Part shown: positions 52,301 to 59,933 of the stretch, in pieces | Position numbering within the stretch: the first letter of the stretch is position 1 | Layout: the number at the start of each line of letters is the position of its first letter | NCBI GenBank assembly: GCA_913056185.1 | Contig: CAJXLV010000019.1 | Coordinates: 1 to 59,933, forward strand | Length of the DNA: 59,933 nt | Source: an uncultured Bacteroidota bacterium | GTDB lineage: Bacteria; Bacteroidota; Rhodothermia; Rhodothermales; Salinibacteraceae | Direction of reading: 5' to 3' | Notes under the pieces: model-generated | Database searches by the model: none | Told to the model about the DNA's origin: nothing | Seen by the model: only the letters and a program-made list of their open reading frames with translations | Program-made: the position numbers and the translations under genes

Positions 52301-52446
52301 CAGATCGCATCGAGAAGGGTCGACTTGCCCGACCCCGTGGCGCCATGAATCAGGAAGAGCTGTCGGGCCTGGAGCTCGTCGAAGTCGACGGTCTGCGGGT
52401 CGGTGTACGGTCCAAACTCGTTCAGTTCGAGACGCTCGGGGGTCAT
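49384..52446 (-). CDS. sbcC: Exonuclease subunit SbcC (Rad50-like)
   Basis: A 1020-residue SMC-like ATPase. Walker A IHGATGSGKSTLLDAICFAL is at about residues 33-52. Two long coiled coils flank the zinc hook CPVCGSEEHP near residue 508. The signature TLSGGEGFMAALSLALG lies near 920, with Walker B LFIDEGFGSLD after it. Together with SbcD it makes a nuclease that opens hairpins and processes protein-blocked or broken DNA ends. Its start is 55 bp after the sbcD stop on the same strand. The protein is unusually acidic, as expected for a halophile. All ATPase elements look intact. Confidence 0.96.
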   Translation of the reverse strand: MTPERLELNEFGPYTDPQTVDFDELQARQLFLIHGATGSGKSTLLDAICFALYGKTSGRERDGDEMRSDFATPEDPTEVTLDFRLGDERYRVRRRPQQTLAKKRGEGVTQKSEKAALYDRSNAEEIGTDGVPLADGKRDVDSSVERLLGLEHEQFRQVVVLPQGKFRTFLSAGSTEREEILKVLFETRRYERLQDVLKEMETEAEDDVRHLRRRKEDALGRHEAEDTEELEEMLAETTLRLEETREEKEGLAETLEAAREDLQQAKSEQKILDELEAARRAVEELREKRGAHETRKGLLETAQRAAEVAPVKDDLETRREEKRAADEEAGAAKQAFEKAQEALRASKEALEEERERDARREELRQEKTRLEGLEEDIEQLETVKGELSEQREKKEALVGSIGETEAKLDDLETELGGKREDLEEKEALAGKQKLLAKEFEEAQALTEKAGELSQKQEAVEAAEAKLQGAEERRGAREKELQEAKEQLSELEERRREAYASVLATGLSDGEPCPVCGSEEHPAPAEEAHDVPSEDEIESAREEKTQAREALDEAHSAVSDAQSTLAETRAQVESLKQNHPRLDEMTEAEIETKHEEAESALAEAREAAEEANTLKQEIEEKEEQLAELEGDLEGLEEQLDDVESNIDGLASKEETIRGRLPEDVATLEALDEALDSTTEELASLEEALENAETAVQGAREERADKQRSALSKQLAAQQAAERLAEVQGRLKEALRENGFDDASDFEEARRDKEKRESMKEEVETFEEAWAAATDRNARAEEQAEDIEEPDVEGAEETVDSLTDELDAVKEAVTKLEMKAEEIREALQAIEEIESELQEADERYRQVGFLSELARGGNESRMSLQRFVLATRLEEVLRVANEHIAHMTQNRYRLLRSEEVGDRRSGSGLDLLVHDAYTGDRRPVATLSGGEGFMAALSLALGLSDVVQSISGGRHLETLFIDEGFGSLDQEALDRAMQALSDLRDTGRLVGVISHVSELKQRISTRLEVHQTQEGSTLSMTV

Positions 52447-52501
52447 TGGCGTTCAAGATCAGGTGCAAAGAGCATGGCACGCAAACTCCGGGGAGAGTGA
52501 G

Positions 52502-53653
52502 CTAGGCCTCTCGCTCCGCCTCCCGCAGCCGCTCGAAGGCTTCTTCCAGGGCCTCCCGGTGCCCCTCAGACAGCGACGCCTCGCCGACGACGTGCGTGGC
52601 GAACTCCTCGAAGACCTCTTCCTCACTCTGGCTCTGAAGGTCGCTCGCCAGTCCCCCCAGACTGCTCACATCCGCCCGGGTCGGGTGCTCGACGTGCAAG
52701 GCGTTCGGGTACGTCTCCCGGATCCGGCTCATCGCGTCGACGACGGGACCCTCGTCTTGGAGCGTCGCCCAGATATAATCCTGCCTGTTTGTGTCGGGAT
52801 CGGGTCCAGATTGAATCTCAGACAGCGTTCCCTCAATGCGGCGCAGGTCCCGCTCCGGCTCCAGGGGAATCTGCTCGACGGTGCAGTGTCCCTCCCCGTC
52901 CATCTCAACGAGATTGACGGATTTGGCGTGGCCCGTTTCGTCGAAGGAGTACTTCATGAGAGAGCCGGCGTACTCGATCCGGCCGTCCTCCACCGATTGG
53001 CGCCGGTGCAGGTGGCCGAGCGCAACGTAGTCAAATCCATCAAACCGGGAGGCGTGGACGGTCTCGGCCCCACCGACGGCCAGGGGACGCTCCGAGTCGG
53101 CCAGCGCTCCACCCTGCGCGAAGACGTGGGCGACGGCGATGGCGCGCTCGTCTTCTGGTAGGGCGCTTCGGGCCGCCTCCGCCTGCGCGGCAAGGACCTC
53201 GTCGTGGGTCTTGATCTCCGAATCTTCGAAGACGTACCGGGCCTGCGGCGGCTCCGCGTACGGAAGGCCGGTGATGCGGACCGGCCCATGCTCGTCTTCG
53301 AGGGTCACCGCGCGGGGTTCAGCGGTCGGTTTGCTAAAGACGTGCAGGCCCTGTCTCTTCAGGATGCGCGACCCGAACTCCAGGCGGTCGGGGCTGTCGT
53401 GGTTCCCCGCAATGGCCACGACGGGCGTGTCCAGCTCCAGAACAAGCTCGGAAAGCACGTCGTCGAGCAGCTCCACAGCGTCGGACGGCGGCACGGAGCG
53501 GTCGTACACATCGCCCGCCATGAGGACGACGTCGGGCGATTCCTCGTCGACGATCTCACAGAGCTGGCGCAGGAGGCCCCGCTGGTCGGGGGTCAGGTGC
53601 TCGCCGTGAAGAAGCTTGCCGAGGTGCCAGTCAGCGGTGTGGAGGAAGCGCAT
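52502..53653 (-). CDS. sbcD: Exonuclease subunit SbcD (Mre11-like)
   Basis: A 383-residue calcineurin-like phosphoesterase, the nuclease of the SbcCD complex. All metal-binding motifs are present: RFLHTADWHLGK, MAGDVYDRSVPP, IAGNHDSPDRLEFGS, AVAHVFAQGG and YVALGHLHRRQSV. The C-terminal capping region after residue 280 fits the family. It follows the UvrD-type helicase stop by 66 bp and precedes sbcC by 55 bp, so the genes form one transcription unit. Confidence 0.96.
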   Translation of the reverse strand: MRFLHTADWHLGKLLHGEHLTPDQRGLLRQLCEIVDEESPDVVLMAGDVYDRSVPPSDAVELLDDVLSELVLELDTPVVAIAGNHDSPDRLEFGSRILKRQGLHVFSKPTAEPRAVTLEDEHGPVRITGLPYAEPPQARYVFEDSEIKTHDEVLAAQAEAARSALPEDERAIAVAHVFAQGGALADSERPLAVGGAETVHASRFDGFDYVALGHLHRRQSVEDGRIEYAGSLMKYSFDETGHAKSVNLVEMDGEGHCTVEQIPLEPERDLRRIEGTLSEIQSGPDPDTNRQDYIWATLQDEGPVVDAMSRIRETYPNALHVEHPTRADVSSLGGLASDLQSQSEEEVFEEFATHVVGEASLSEGHREALEEAFERLREAEREA

Positions 53654-53719
53654 GCGGTCGTCAAACGTGTGTCAGAAGTCAATCCAGAGACGAGTCAATG
53701 AGAGTACCAAGGGTTTGAA

Positions 53720-55861
53720 TCAGTCCTTCCCCCCAGGCAGCCACGGGCTCGGCTCGTCGTGGCAGGTCACGAGGACCTCCCGCTTCGCCCGCGTAACCGA
53801 CACATAGAGAAGTGAGCGTTCCCGGTTTCGGATCTGCTCACGTGTTGCCTCATCCTCTGCGTCCGCGAGGGCCTTGTTGAGAGGAACCGTGCCCTCCGTG
53901 ACTCCAGCGATGACAACCCGCTCGAACTCAAGGCCCTTCGCTCGGTGCATTGTCGCCAGTCGCACACCCGGGGCAGAGCGGTCCTCCGCCCGATCTTTTT
54001 TGATCGTGTACGTATCGAGGTCCGCCGCCCGGAGGGCTCCGCTGTAGTTGTCCAGAAGCGAATTCGTGCGGGCAATGATGCACGTATCGCGTAGGGACTC
54101 ACCGTTCTCCGCTTTGTTCTTGAGGTAGCTCGCGATCGCCTCCGCTTCGGCCTGAAACGAATCGAACGTTTCGACCCGTGGCGCCTCTCCCCGCATGAGG
54201 GACTTGTACACCTCCTGATCGTCCACTCCGCCATCGAGGTCGTCGTACTGGGCACCCTCAAGAAGCCCTACGGCCCACTGGCGGTTCTCTTCGGTCGTGC
54301 GGTAGTTGACGCGAAGCTTTCGCCCGCGGCCGACGATGTTGATGCCGCAGTGCTTTAAGACCACCTGCCGGTCGTAGATGCGCTGGTGAGCGTCCCCGAC
54401 AATAAAGATGTCATGCTCCTGGTCGCCTCCCGGAATCATCTGTCGGATTAGCTCGAAGGCCTGCTTTCCCATGTCCTGCGCCTCATCGACCAGGATCGAT
54501 TGGTAAGGCAGGATGTCCCCCTTGTCCTCCAGCATCAGACGCGCATCACGCAGGGCACCGGGCCGTTCCCGAAGCTTATGCTCATCGAGAAGCGACTGAT
54601 ACTCGTGGAAGACGGGCCAGACTTTCGCCCGCTCTGAGCGTTGCAGGGGCCTACCTCGACCGATGCGGCTGACACGCATGTATTCTCGCTCGGACCGGAT
54701 GCCATTGGGCTGAATGACCTGCTCCCACTCGTTGCGCAGAAACGTTCGGGTCCGGTCCTCCGGCCTCACCATCAAGGCTTTTTCCCACAGGTCCTCAGCC
54801 TGCCCGCGGTAGTCGATCGTATACTCGTAGCCGTGTCTCTCCAGAAAGCGCGAAAGCCACGCGTCCAGGTTCGTCACCTCAATCCGGTCCAGCGCGTCGG
54901 CTGAGCCGATCAGGCGGAGGTTCTCTTCGATGTCAGCGGCGAGGTTGCGGGTATAGGTGGTGAAGAGAAGCTTGTCCTCCGGCTCGGTGAAAAAGTTCTC
55001 CGCAAGCCACACCGCACGGTGCATGGCCACCACCGTTTTCCCGGTGCCCGCGCCCCCGAGCACCCGAACCGGGCCGTTGGCGTGCATGGTGACGAGGCGC
55101 CGCTGAGTCGGGTGGAGAAACACGCGCCATTTCTCCAGGGGCGCCTCCAGCATCCGCTCCAGTTCCTCATCATCCTCGACGACGGCAAAGCGGCGCTTCG
55201 AATTCGGACGCTGGAGGGCCGCCTGATAGTCGTCGGTGTCGACCTCGCCTTCGCTGCGGGAGTATGCAAGCTCATTGTCGACCTCTCGCTGGGTGTACCC
55301 GGCCGCAAGAAGGAACAGCGCCTCGTACGCCTCCTGGGGGAGATACTGCTGGAGATCGTCCAGCTGCTCCTCCGTGCGGATGCTTCGGACCAGGGGCATC
55401 AGTTCCTCCGGAACGCCGAGCCGGGCGAGCTCCCGGTCCCGATGCTCCGAGAAGAGATCCGTAGCCTCTTCCTCGCCTTCCGTATCGGCCGCCTCTCCGC
55501 TGGAGACCGGCACCTCCCCTTCCTCCATCGGAATGACCTGCAGACTCCCCGTGTCGGGGTGGATCTGCACGATGCGGTTTCGCGCCCACTGGTAGGCGTC
55601 GTCGTGTTGGTCGACCCAGAGCAGCATGTAGACGGTTCCCTCGTCGGGGGCCATCACGATGCCGCGGTACGACTGGTCGATGCGGACCGACCGGAGCTTT
55701 GGGTCCTTGGCGCCCTTGATCGTTTCGTAGTTGATGCCCGGGAGCCGGGGGTTCTGGCGGAACTTCGTCATGAACCGCCGCACTTTCTTCTGTTTCTTTC
55801 TCGGGACCTGGGAAAAGGCCTCCAGAAACTGGTCGGAGACCGCAACTTTAACATCGGGCAT
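53720..55861 (-). CDS. UvrD-type superfamily 1 helicase with RelE-fold N-terminal domain
   Basis: A 713-residue protein. The first about 100 residues resemble a RelE/ParE toxin fold (KVRRFMTKFRQNPRLPGINY, then LRSVRIDQSYRGIVM and LLWVDQHDDAYQWARN). A linker of about 150 residues follows. The SF1 helicase has Walker A VLGGAGTGKTVVAMHRA near 270, Walker B ILVDEAQDMGKQAF, motif III FIVGDAHQRIYDR, motif V TMHRAKGLEFERVVI and motif VI LLYVSVTRAKREVLV. All helicase motifs look functional. It lies between the DUF1998-type helicase (47 bp upstream) and sbcD, implying joint action on DNA. The RelE-like part may bind nucleic acid rather than be a toxin. Confidence 0.92.
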   Translation of the reverse strand: MPDVKVAVSDQFLEAFSQVPRKKQKKVRRFMTKFRQNPRLPGINYETIKGAKDPKLRSVRIDQSYRGIVMAPDEGTVYMLLWVDQHDDAYQWARNRIVQIHPDTGSLQVIPMEEGEVPVSSGEAADTEGEEEATDLFSEHRDRELARLGVPEELMPLVRSIRTEEQLDDLQQYLPQEAYEALFLLAAGYTQREVDNELAYSRSEGEVDTDDYQAALQRPNSKRRFAVVEDDEELERMLEAPLEKWRVFLHPTQRRLVTMHANGPVRVLGGAGTGKTVVAMHRAVWLAENFFTEPEDKLLFTTYTRNLAADIEENLRLIGSADALDRIEVTNLDAWLSRFLERHGYEYTIDYRGQAEDLWEKALMVRPEDRTRTFLRNEWEQVIQPNGIRSEREYMRVSRIGRGRPLQRSERAKVWPVFHEYQSLLDEHKLRERPGALRDARLMLEDKGDILPYQSILVDEAQDMGKQAFELIRQMIPGGDQEHDIFIVGDAHQRIYDRQVVLKHCGINIVGRGRKLRVNYRTTEENRQWAVGLLEGAQYDDLDGGVDDQEVYKSLMRGEAPRVETFDSFQAEAEAIASYLKNKAENGESLRDTCIIARTNSLLDNYSGALRAADLDTYTIKKDRAEDRSAPGVRLATMHRAKGLEFERVVIAGVTEGTVPLNKALADAEDEATREQIRNRERSLLYVSVTRAKREVLVTCHDEPSPWLPGGKD

Positions 55862-55908
55862 GCGGAAGGGCGCGCTGATTCAACAGAACAGTTGCGGGGA
55901 AGAATTGA

Positions 55909-58900
55909 CTACGCCGCCTCAAGTAGAGCCTCGGCGAGACGCTCCGGCGCGCCGTCCACGTCGGAAATAGGGTGGACGGTCCACCCGTCGTCCTCAAATG
56001 CACCTCTGTAGGACTCCTGATCGGGCAGAAGGACTGCCACTTCGAACCCAGGCCACCCAATCTCCGCAGTGCCGACAATCTCGCCGCCGACCCGAAGCTC
56101 ATGGGGGACATTCGGGGCCGGTACCTCTGCCTCATAAAGCTCCTTCAGCAAGGCCCTCACCACGTCCGGAGAGTACTCAGCCTCCGCAACCGTGGCCTCC
56201 CATTCCTCCTCGTCGAACTCGCCGACAGGTCTGCCTTCCCCACCAGCTTCGTGCTCGGGGACGTGGTCGCGGAGGGAGTCCGATTCGGCCCGTCCAATCA
56301 AGTCTCCGTATCCTCGGGAAGCCTCCTCGTCGGCCGTGACGGGGTAGGCATCGGGAATGAACTGAAAGAGGTTGTAAAGGCGGAGGAACCCGTTCCAGTC
56401 GGACTCAAAGTCGCCAGTCTGCTCCTCCTGACGGTCATTGAGATGGAGCGCGACGGTCAGCCCGCGCCGGGCGCGATCAACATCGGAACGGATGGTCTGA
56501 GCGACCGCCGGCGAAATGGACGCCCACAGGGTCACCGGGTCTCGGTCTGTCGGCCCTTCCCGGAGCCCCAGGAGCGCTTCTTCTTCCGTCTGTTGTTGCA
56601 ACAGGTCCGCCAGCGGTTCTGGGAGCCGAGCCTGTGCCGCGGCGAGCCACGCCTCTGGCTCGGACTGCTTCCGCGCGAAGAGGAGCCCCTGCGCGAGTGC
56701 GACCCGCTGGTAGAGAGTCTCGTCTTGGGTCTCCAGCAGATCGATCAGCCAGGTGAAGCTGTCTTGGCCCACAAGCGTTTTCACCTTCTGGGACCGACGT
56801 TCCCCCATTGCCGCCAAAAGCTGCACGTACCGATCCGTCGGGGACTGGAGGAAGTTACGGGCGCTAGCGCCGGTCTCCGTCGTCACGTCGCGCCACGTGA
56901 GCGACCACACGGTGTACCGGCCGCTGGCACGCAGGGCGCGGCGCTGCGCAACGTCTTGCCCGATGCGGGTCCGATGATACTGGAGGCCGTCCAGAAAGAC
57001 CGCGATGGGCCGCATATCTGCCTCCCGGGGCCGGATCACAAAGTCGATCGAGCAGCGGCGCGCCACGCCGTCCTCCGGGCCCACCGTGACCTGCGGCTCG
57101 ATGTCGTACGTGTGGCCCGCAATCTCAAGCTCGTAGCCCTGTTTTCCACCTACTGGCGCTTTCTCTAGGCGTGAGGGCTCTGCGTCAACATTTCGCAGGC
57201 GCTCGATGAACCGTGCCTCCAACTCGCTCTCCAGGACGCCATGCACGGAAATGTCGTCGACCGTGTCGATCTCGACCAGATCCTCCTGCCGCGCGACCAA
57301 GTCTTCCAGGAGCTCCTGGGCCACCGACCGCGAGGTGTGCGGCATGTCGTAGTGGTTCCGGTAGGCGTATAGGCACTGGTAACAGCCGTCCCGACCTTCC
57401 TCCTCGATGCAAGAGCAATCCTGGACGACGTCCAGCGCTTCCTGAAGAACCCGCATCAGGTACTCTTTCTCTTGAAGCAAGTCGGCAAGGTAGCCGGTGC
57501 CACCGGGCACAGAGTCGTAGACGAGGAGGAACCGGCGGCGAGCAATCTCCTGGTCTCCAGGACTGTCCTGGATGGCCGTTTGGAGGTGAGAAACCGACCC
57601 GTCAAAGTATTCCTCCAGCCCCAGCTCGAAGGCTGCCTTGAAGGATTCGACCTTCTCCGGCGTCCCGGCGAAGGAGGTCTCCGGCAAAAGGATCCGGAGG
57701 GCCTCCGAGTCGACCTCGCGGTACAAAAACAAGGACTTCGGGTCCGGCGCCGAGCTGCTTTCCTGATGCACAGGGCAGGACCGGGTGTGCTCGATGGGAT
57801 CGTCTCCTAAGCCGACACGTCCACAGGCGGGACACGTCAGGAAGGCCTCGCCGTTTATTTCTTTTCCGCCGACCTCCATCAAGGGCTGCTCCCGCGGCCG
57901 ACCAAAGTTGATCTCCCGGAAGGTTCCCTCCTGAATAAACTCAAATCCGAACGGCAGGTCTTCGTCGTCGATTCGGTAGGCGGTCTCGATCTTCTCGTTC
58001 TCGAAGCTCGCGAGGAAGGCCGTTTCGAAAAACTCTCGGTCCCTCCCGTCGCTGGAGTCGTCGATGCGACTCTTGCGGTCGGCGGTCGTCGCCCGCACCT
58101 CATCGTGCTCAACGAGGGTCCGCTCCTGCCCCTGATCGCTCCAGGTGGGACTTTTGCAGCGGGGACAGGCCGTCTGGTCGACCTCGATCTCCGCCACCTT
58201 TTTCATGTGTGCACACCGGTCGCAGAGCCGCCACCGTTCGAGGACCTCTTCGCCGGAAAGGTCAATCTGATCCACCTTCACCCGCCGTCCGTTGGCGTAG
58301 AACGTGGCCCCTGGGGCCAGCTCCCCAAGCGCCTGCGGCGCCGGGCGCACGAACTCTTCGTGACGGACATCCAGGTCCCCATCCTGCGGGTTACGATACA
58401 GGATTGATCGAAGCGTGACGCCCGACTCAGGGAACGCGTAGTTTGGCAGAAGGCCCGCGTCGGTAAAGAAGTTGTAGGTGTTTGTCTCCCCGATGCGCTG
58501 GTAGATGTCTTGGAGCGCCGTCTTCTCCCGGCGCATCTCGTCGAGTTCTTTCTCCGTGTCGCCGGTAACCGGGCCCTCCTCCAGCTTGCGGATCTCCCGG
58601 TACAGGCGGCGGCTCCGCCGGTGCAAGTCCTCTCGCCGCTTTTTAATCTCTCCAAGCCGCTGCAGCACACGGGGTCCGATTCCTCCCTCTTTGTCAAGGG
58701 CCTGCTGGAGGGCCTGGACACGTTCTTCTCGGAGCACGTCTTCGAAGAGATCAACGAAGCCCGCAAACAGGTCCTCCTCATGGGCGCCAACAAACGAGAG
58801 CCACGTGTGAGGGAAGACGTTGTCGTCGCCCAAGCCGCGGAGCACCGTGCTCAGCCGTGGAGGCACGGCCTCCTCCGAGACGCCGCCCGCGATCCAGCGG

Positions 58901-59933
58901 TCGAAGCAGTAGGCCACATACTGCCGCAGAAGCACCTCCACCGCCCCGAGAAAAACGCCCGGCGGCTCAATGTCCCCGTCGATCATTTGTGTCGGGTCCT
59001 CAAAGAAGTAGAGGTCGTGGGGCCGCCCGTTGGCCACGGTCACGTCGACCGCGTTGCCGGACCGGCGGCCGCCGCGGCCAATGCGCTGAACGAAGTTCGA
59101 CGGGCTCGGCGGCACCGAGCAGAGAAACACGCTGGACAGTTGCCCGACGTCCACGCCGAGCTCCAGGGTGGGCGTGCAGGAAAGCAGGTTGGGGTCCCAG
59201 GGCTCCCCTTCGCCCTCGGCGTCTCTCTGGAACGAGGCCTCCAGGCCCTCCCGCTGCTGGCGGCCGAGCAGGCCGGTGTGCTCTCGGGCAACGATGCGCC
59301 GGAGGTCCCCTCGGCTGTAGAGCTGGCGGTAGTAGTTGCGCCCGGTGTCCTCCGGCCCGTAGGTTCCAGTGCACTGGTACCGCAGGCAGGGCGTCCCCGT
59401 CCAGGCCTCCAGGGCGGACTGGGCCACCGAAGCGTTGTGGCCACACTGCCGGCACCGGACCTGCGCCACCTCATCGGATACGAGGAGGGCATCGGGGCGG
59501 AGTCCCCACACGCCGTGGCCTTTCCGCGTGGACCGCCGGTCGAGCAGCCCTGTTTCGACGAGGGTGCTAAGCGCTTGCTTGTACAGGGCATCGAGAATGC
59601 CTTCCAGCATGGCGTCCCGCTCCCCAAAGCACTTCAGGGCCCACGCCTCCAGCCAGCTATTGCCCTGCGTGGACGAGGTCAGGATGGGGTCGAAGCGGCT
59701 CGTGCTCTTCTCAGAAACAAAGGCCGGCAGGCGGGAGGACTGTCCATAGTTGGGCAGGTGAGGCCGTTTGTTGAGAATGTAGTCGTTTCCGCCGTGCTCA
59801 ACGTAGGTCCCCAATTCCGGATGGAACACGGCCCCTTGGTTCTTGAGGTGCTGCAGAAGCCCCCCGATGAACCCCCGAATTTCGCCTTCTCCCACGCCCC
59901 GGAGATTGCCCAGGTTTTGGACGTGCGGGAGAA
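55909..59933 (-). CDS. Large DUF1998-type helicase with nuclease-like C-terminal domain (5' end outside window)
   Basis: The frame is open to the right edge, so more than 1340 C-terminal residues are visible; the DEAD/DEAH core with Walker A lies outside. Helicase motif V LLSCTPTLELGVDVGQL and motif VI FVQRIGRGGRRSG are present. A helical insert and zinc knuckles (CRQCGH, CDRCAHM, CPRCKSP, CPACGR) follow, then the DUF1998/MZB part with SVPGGTGYLADLL and GCYQCLYAYRNHYDMPH. Further on, ELEARFIERL, RRCSIDFVIRP and AVFLDGLQYHRTRIG look like a PD-(D/E)XK or Vsr-type nuclease fold with the acidic residues kept. The C-terminal 300 residues are unassigned. It heads the helicase-helicase-SbcD-SbcC gene set. 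Confidence 0.9.
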   Translation of the reverse strand, partial: LPHVQNLGNLRGVGEGEIRGFIGGLLQHLKNQGAVFHPELGTYVEHGGNDYILNKRPHLPNYGQSSRLPAFVSEKSTSRFDPILTSSTQGNSWLEAWALKCFGERDAMLEGILDALYKQALSTLVETGLLDRRSTRKGHGVWGLRPDALLVSDEVAQVRCRQCGHNASVAQSALEAWTGTPCLRYQCTGTYGPEDTGRNYYRQLYSRGDLRRIVAREHTGLLGRQQREGLEASFQRDAEGEGEPWDPNLLSCTPTLELGVDVGQLSSVFLCSVPPSPSNFVQRIGRGGRRSGNAVDVTVANGRPHDLYFFEDPTQMIDGDIEPPGVFLGAVEVLLRQYVAYCFDRWIAGGVSEEAVPPRLSTVLRGLGDDNVFPHTWLSFVGAHEEDLFAGFVDLFEDVLREERVQALQQALDKEGGIGPRVLQRLGEIKKRREDLHRRSRRLYREIRKLEEGPVTGDTEKELDEMRREKTALQDIYQRIGETNTYNFFTDAGLLPNYAFPESGVTLRSILYRNPQDGDLDVRHEEFVRPAPQALGELAPGATFYANGRRVKVDQIDLSGEEVLERWRLCDRCAHMKKVAEIEVDQTACPRCKSPTWSDQGQERTLVEHDEVRATTADRKSRIDDSSDGRDREFFETAFLASFENEKIETAYRIDDEDLPFGFEFIQEGTFREINFGRPREQPLMEVGGKEINGEAFLTCPACGRVGLGDDPIEHTRSCPVHQESSSAPDPKSLFLYREVDSEALRILLPETSFAGTPEKVESFKAAFELGLEEYFDGSVSHLQTAIQDSPGDQEIARRRFLLVYDSVPGGTGYLADLLQEKEYLMRVLQEALDVVQDCSCIEEEGRDGCYQCLYAYRNHYDMPHTSRSVAQELLEDLVARQEDLVEIDTVDDISVHGVLESELEARFIERLRNVDAEPSRLEKAPVGGKQGYELEIAGHTYDIEPQVTVGPEDGVARRCSIDFVIRPREADMRPIAVFLDGLQYHRTRIGQDVAQRRALRASGRYTVWSLTWRDVTTETGASARNFLQSPTDRYVQLLAAMGERRSQKVKTLVGQDSFTWLIDLLETQDETLYQRVALAQGLLFARKQSEPEAWLAAAQARLPEPLADLLQQQTEEEALLGLREGPTDRDPVTLWASISPAVAQTIRSDVDRARRGLTVALHLNDRQEEQTGDFESDWNGFLRLYNLFQFIPDAYPVTADEEASRGYGDLIGRAESDSLRDHVPEHEAGGEGRPVGEFDEEEWEATVAEAEYSPDVVRALLKELYEAEVPAPNVPHELRVGGEIVGTAEIGWPGFEVAVLLPDQESYRGAFEDDGWTVHPISDVDGAPERLAEALLEAA

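Noticed and set aside
53720..55861. RelE-like part as an independent toxin gene
   Set aside because: It is in one uninterrupted frame with the helicase and has no antitoxin partner.

Overview
The window looks like chromosomal DNA of an extremely halophilic member of the Rhodothermota/Bacteroidota, most probably Salinibacter or a close relative. This is inferred from the high GC content, the strongly acidic (Asp/Glu-rich) proteins typical of a salt-in lifestyle, a type-9-secretion-style C-terminal sorting domain, a TonB-dependent receptor fragment, a carotenoid oxygenase and a 4Fe-4S photolyase. No rRNA genes and no CRISPR array were seen. Four tRNA genes are present: Leu(CAG), Asn(GTT), Lys(TTT) and Leu(GAG).

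Left part (1-8.8 kb): the 3' part of a family B DNA polymerase, inorganic pyrophosphatase, an RNase H-like unknown protein, the ergothioneine methyltransferase EgtD and an NAD-dependent epimerase. A decayed integrated element follows beside tRNA-Leu(CAG). It holds a 5'-truncated SMC-type ATPase, an excisionase-like HTH gene, two degenerate tyrosine-recombinase 3' ends sharing a perfect 28-bp repeat, and an AT-richer secreted-protein gene between them.

Centre (8.8-38.9 kb): mostly housekeeping and exported hydrolases. These include two secreted or periplasmic peptidases (S9 and M1), an SDR, the FeS photolyase, decayed PhoD-like and TonB-receptor fragments, a PGRP-type amidase with sorting domain, a flavin oxidoreductase, a small redox cluster (DUF427, 2Fe-2S ferredoxin, free-Met-sulfoxide reductase), a FtsX/MacB-type permease, YggS, dihydroorotase, DPP-IV, alanine racemase, a PhoP/PhoR-like two-component pair, a fused branched-chain 2-oxoacid dehydrogenase E1, a DUF2231 membrane protein and a carotenoid oxygenase.

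Right part (38.9-59.9 kb): a TnpB-type insertion-sequence remnant, a subtilisin-like lipoprotein, an MFS transporter, a GH13 lipoprotein, tRNA-Lys and tRNA-Leu(GAG), an envelope gene pair and a tail-anchored staphylococcal-type nuclease. A scar follows in which a 111-bp repeat, about 95% identical to one in the TnpB remnant, separates a frameshifted membrane-protein gene from a histidine kinase truncated at its H-box. The last 10.5 kb is a co-directional minus-strand set: a DUF1998-type helicase with a nuclease-like C-terminal domain (running off the right edge), a RelE-fold/UvrD-type helicase, SbcD and SbcC. This helicase-helicase-nuclease operon is the best candidate in the window for a poorly described DNA-processing, repair or defence system.
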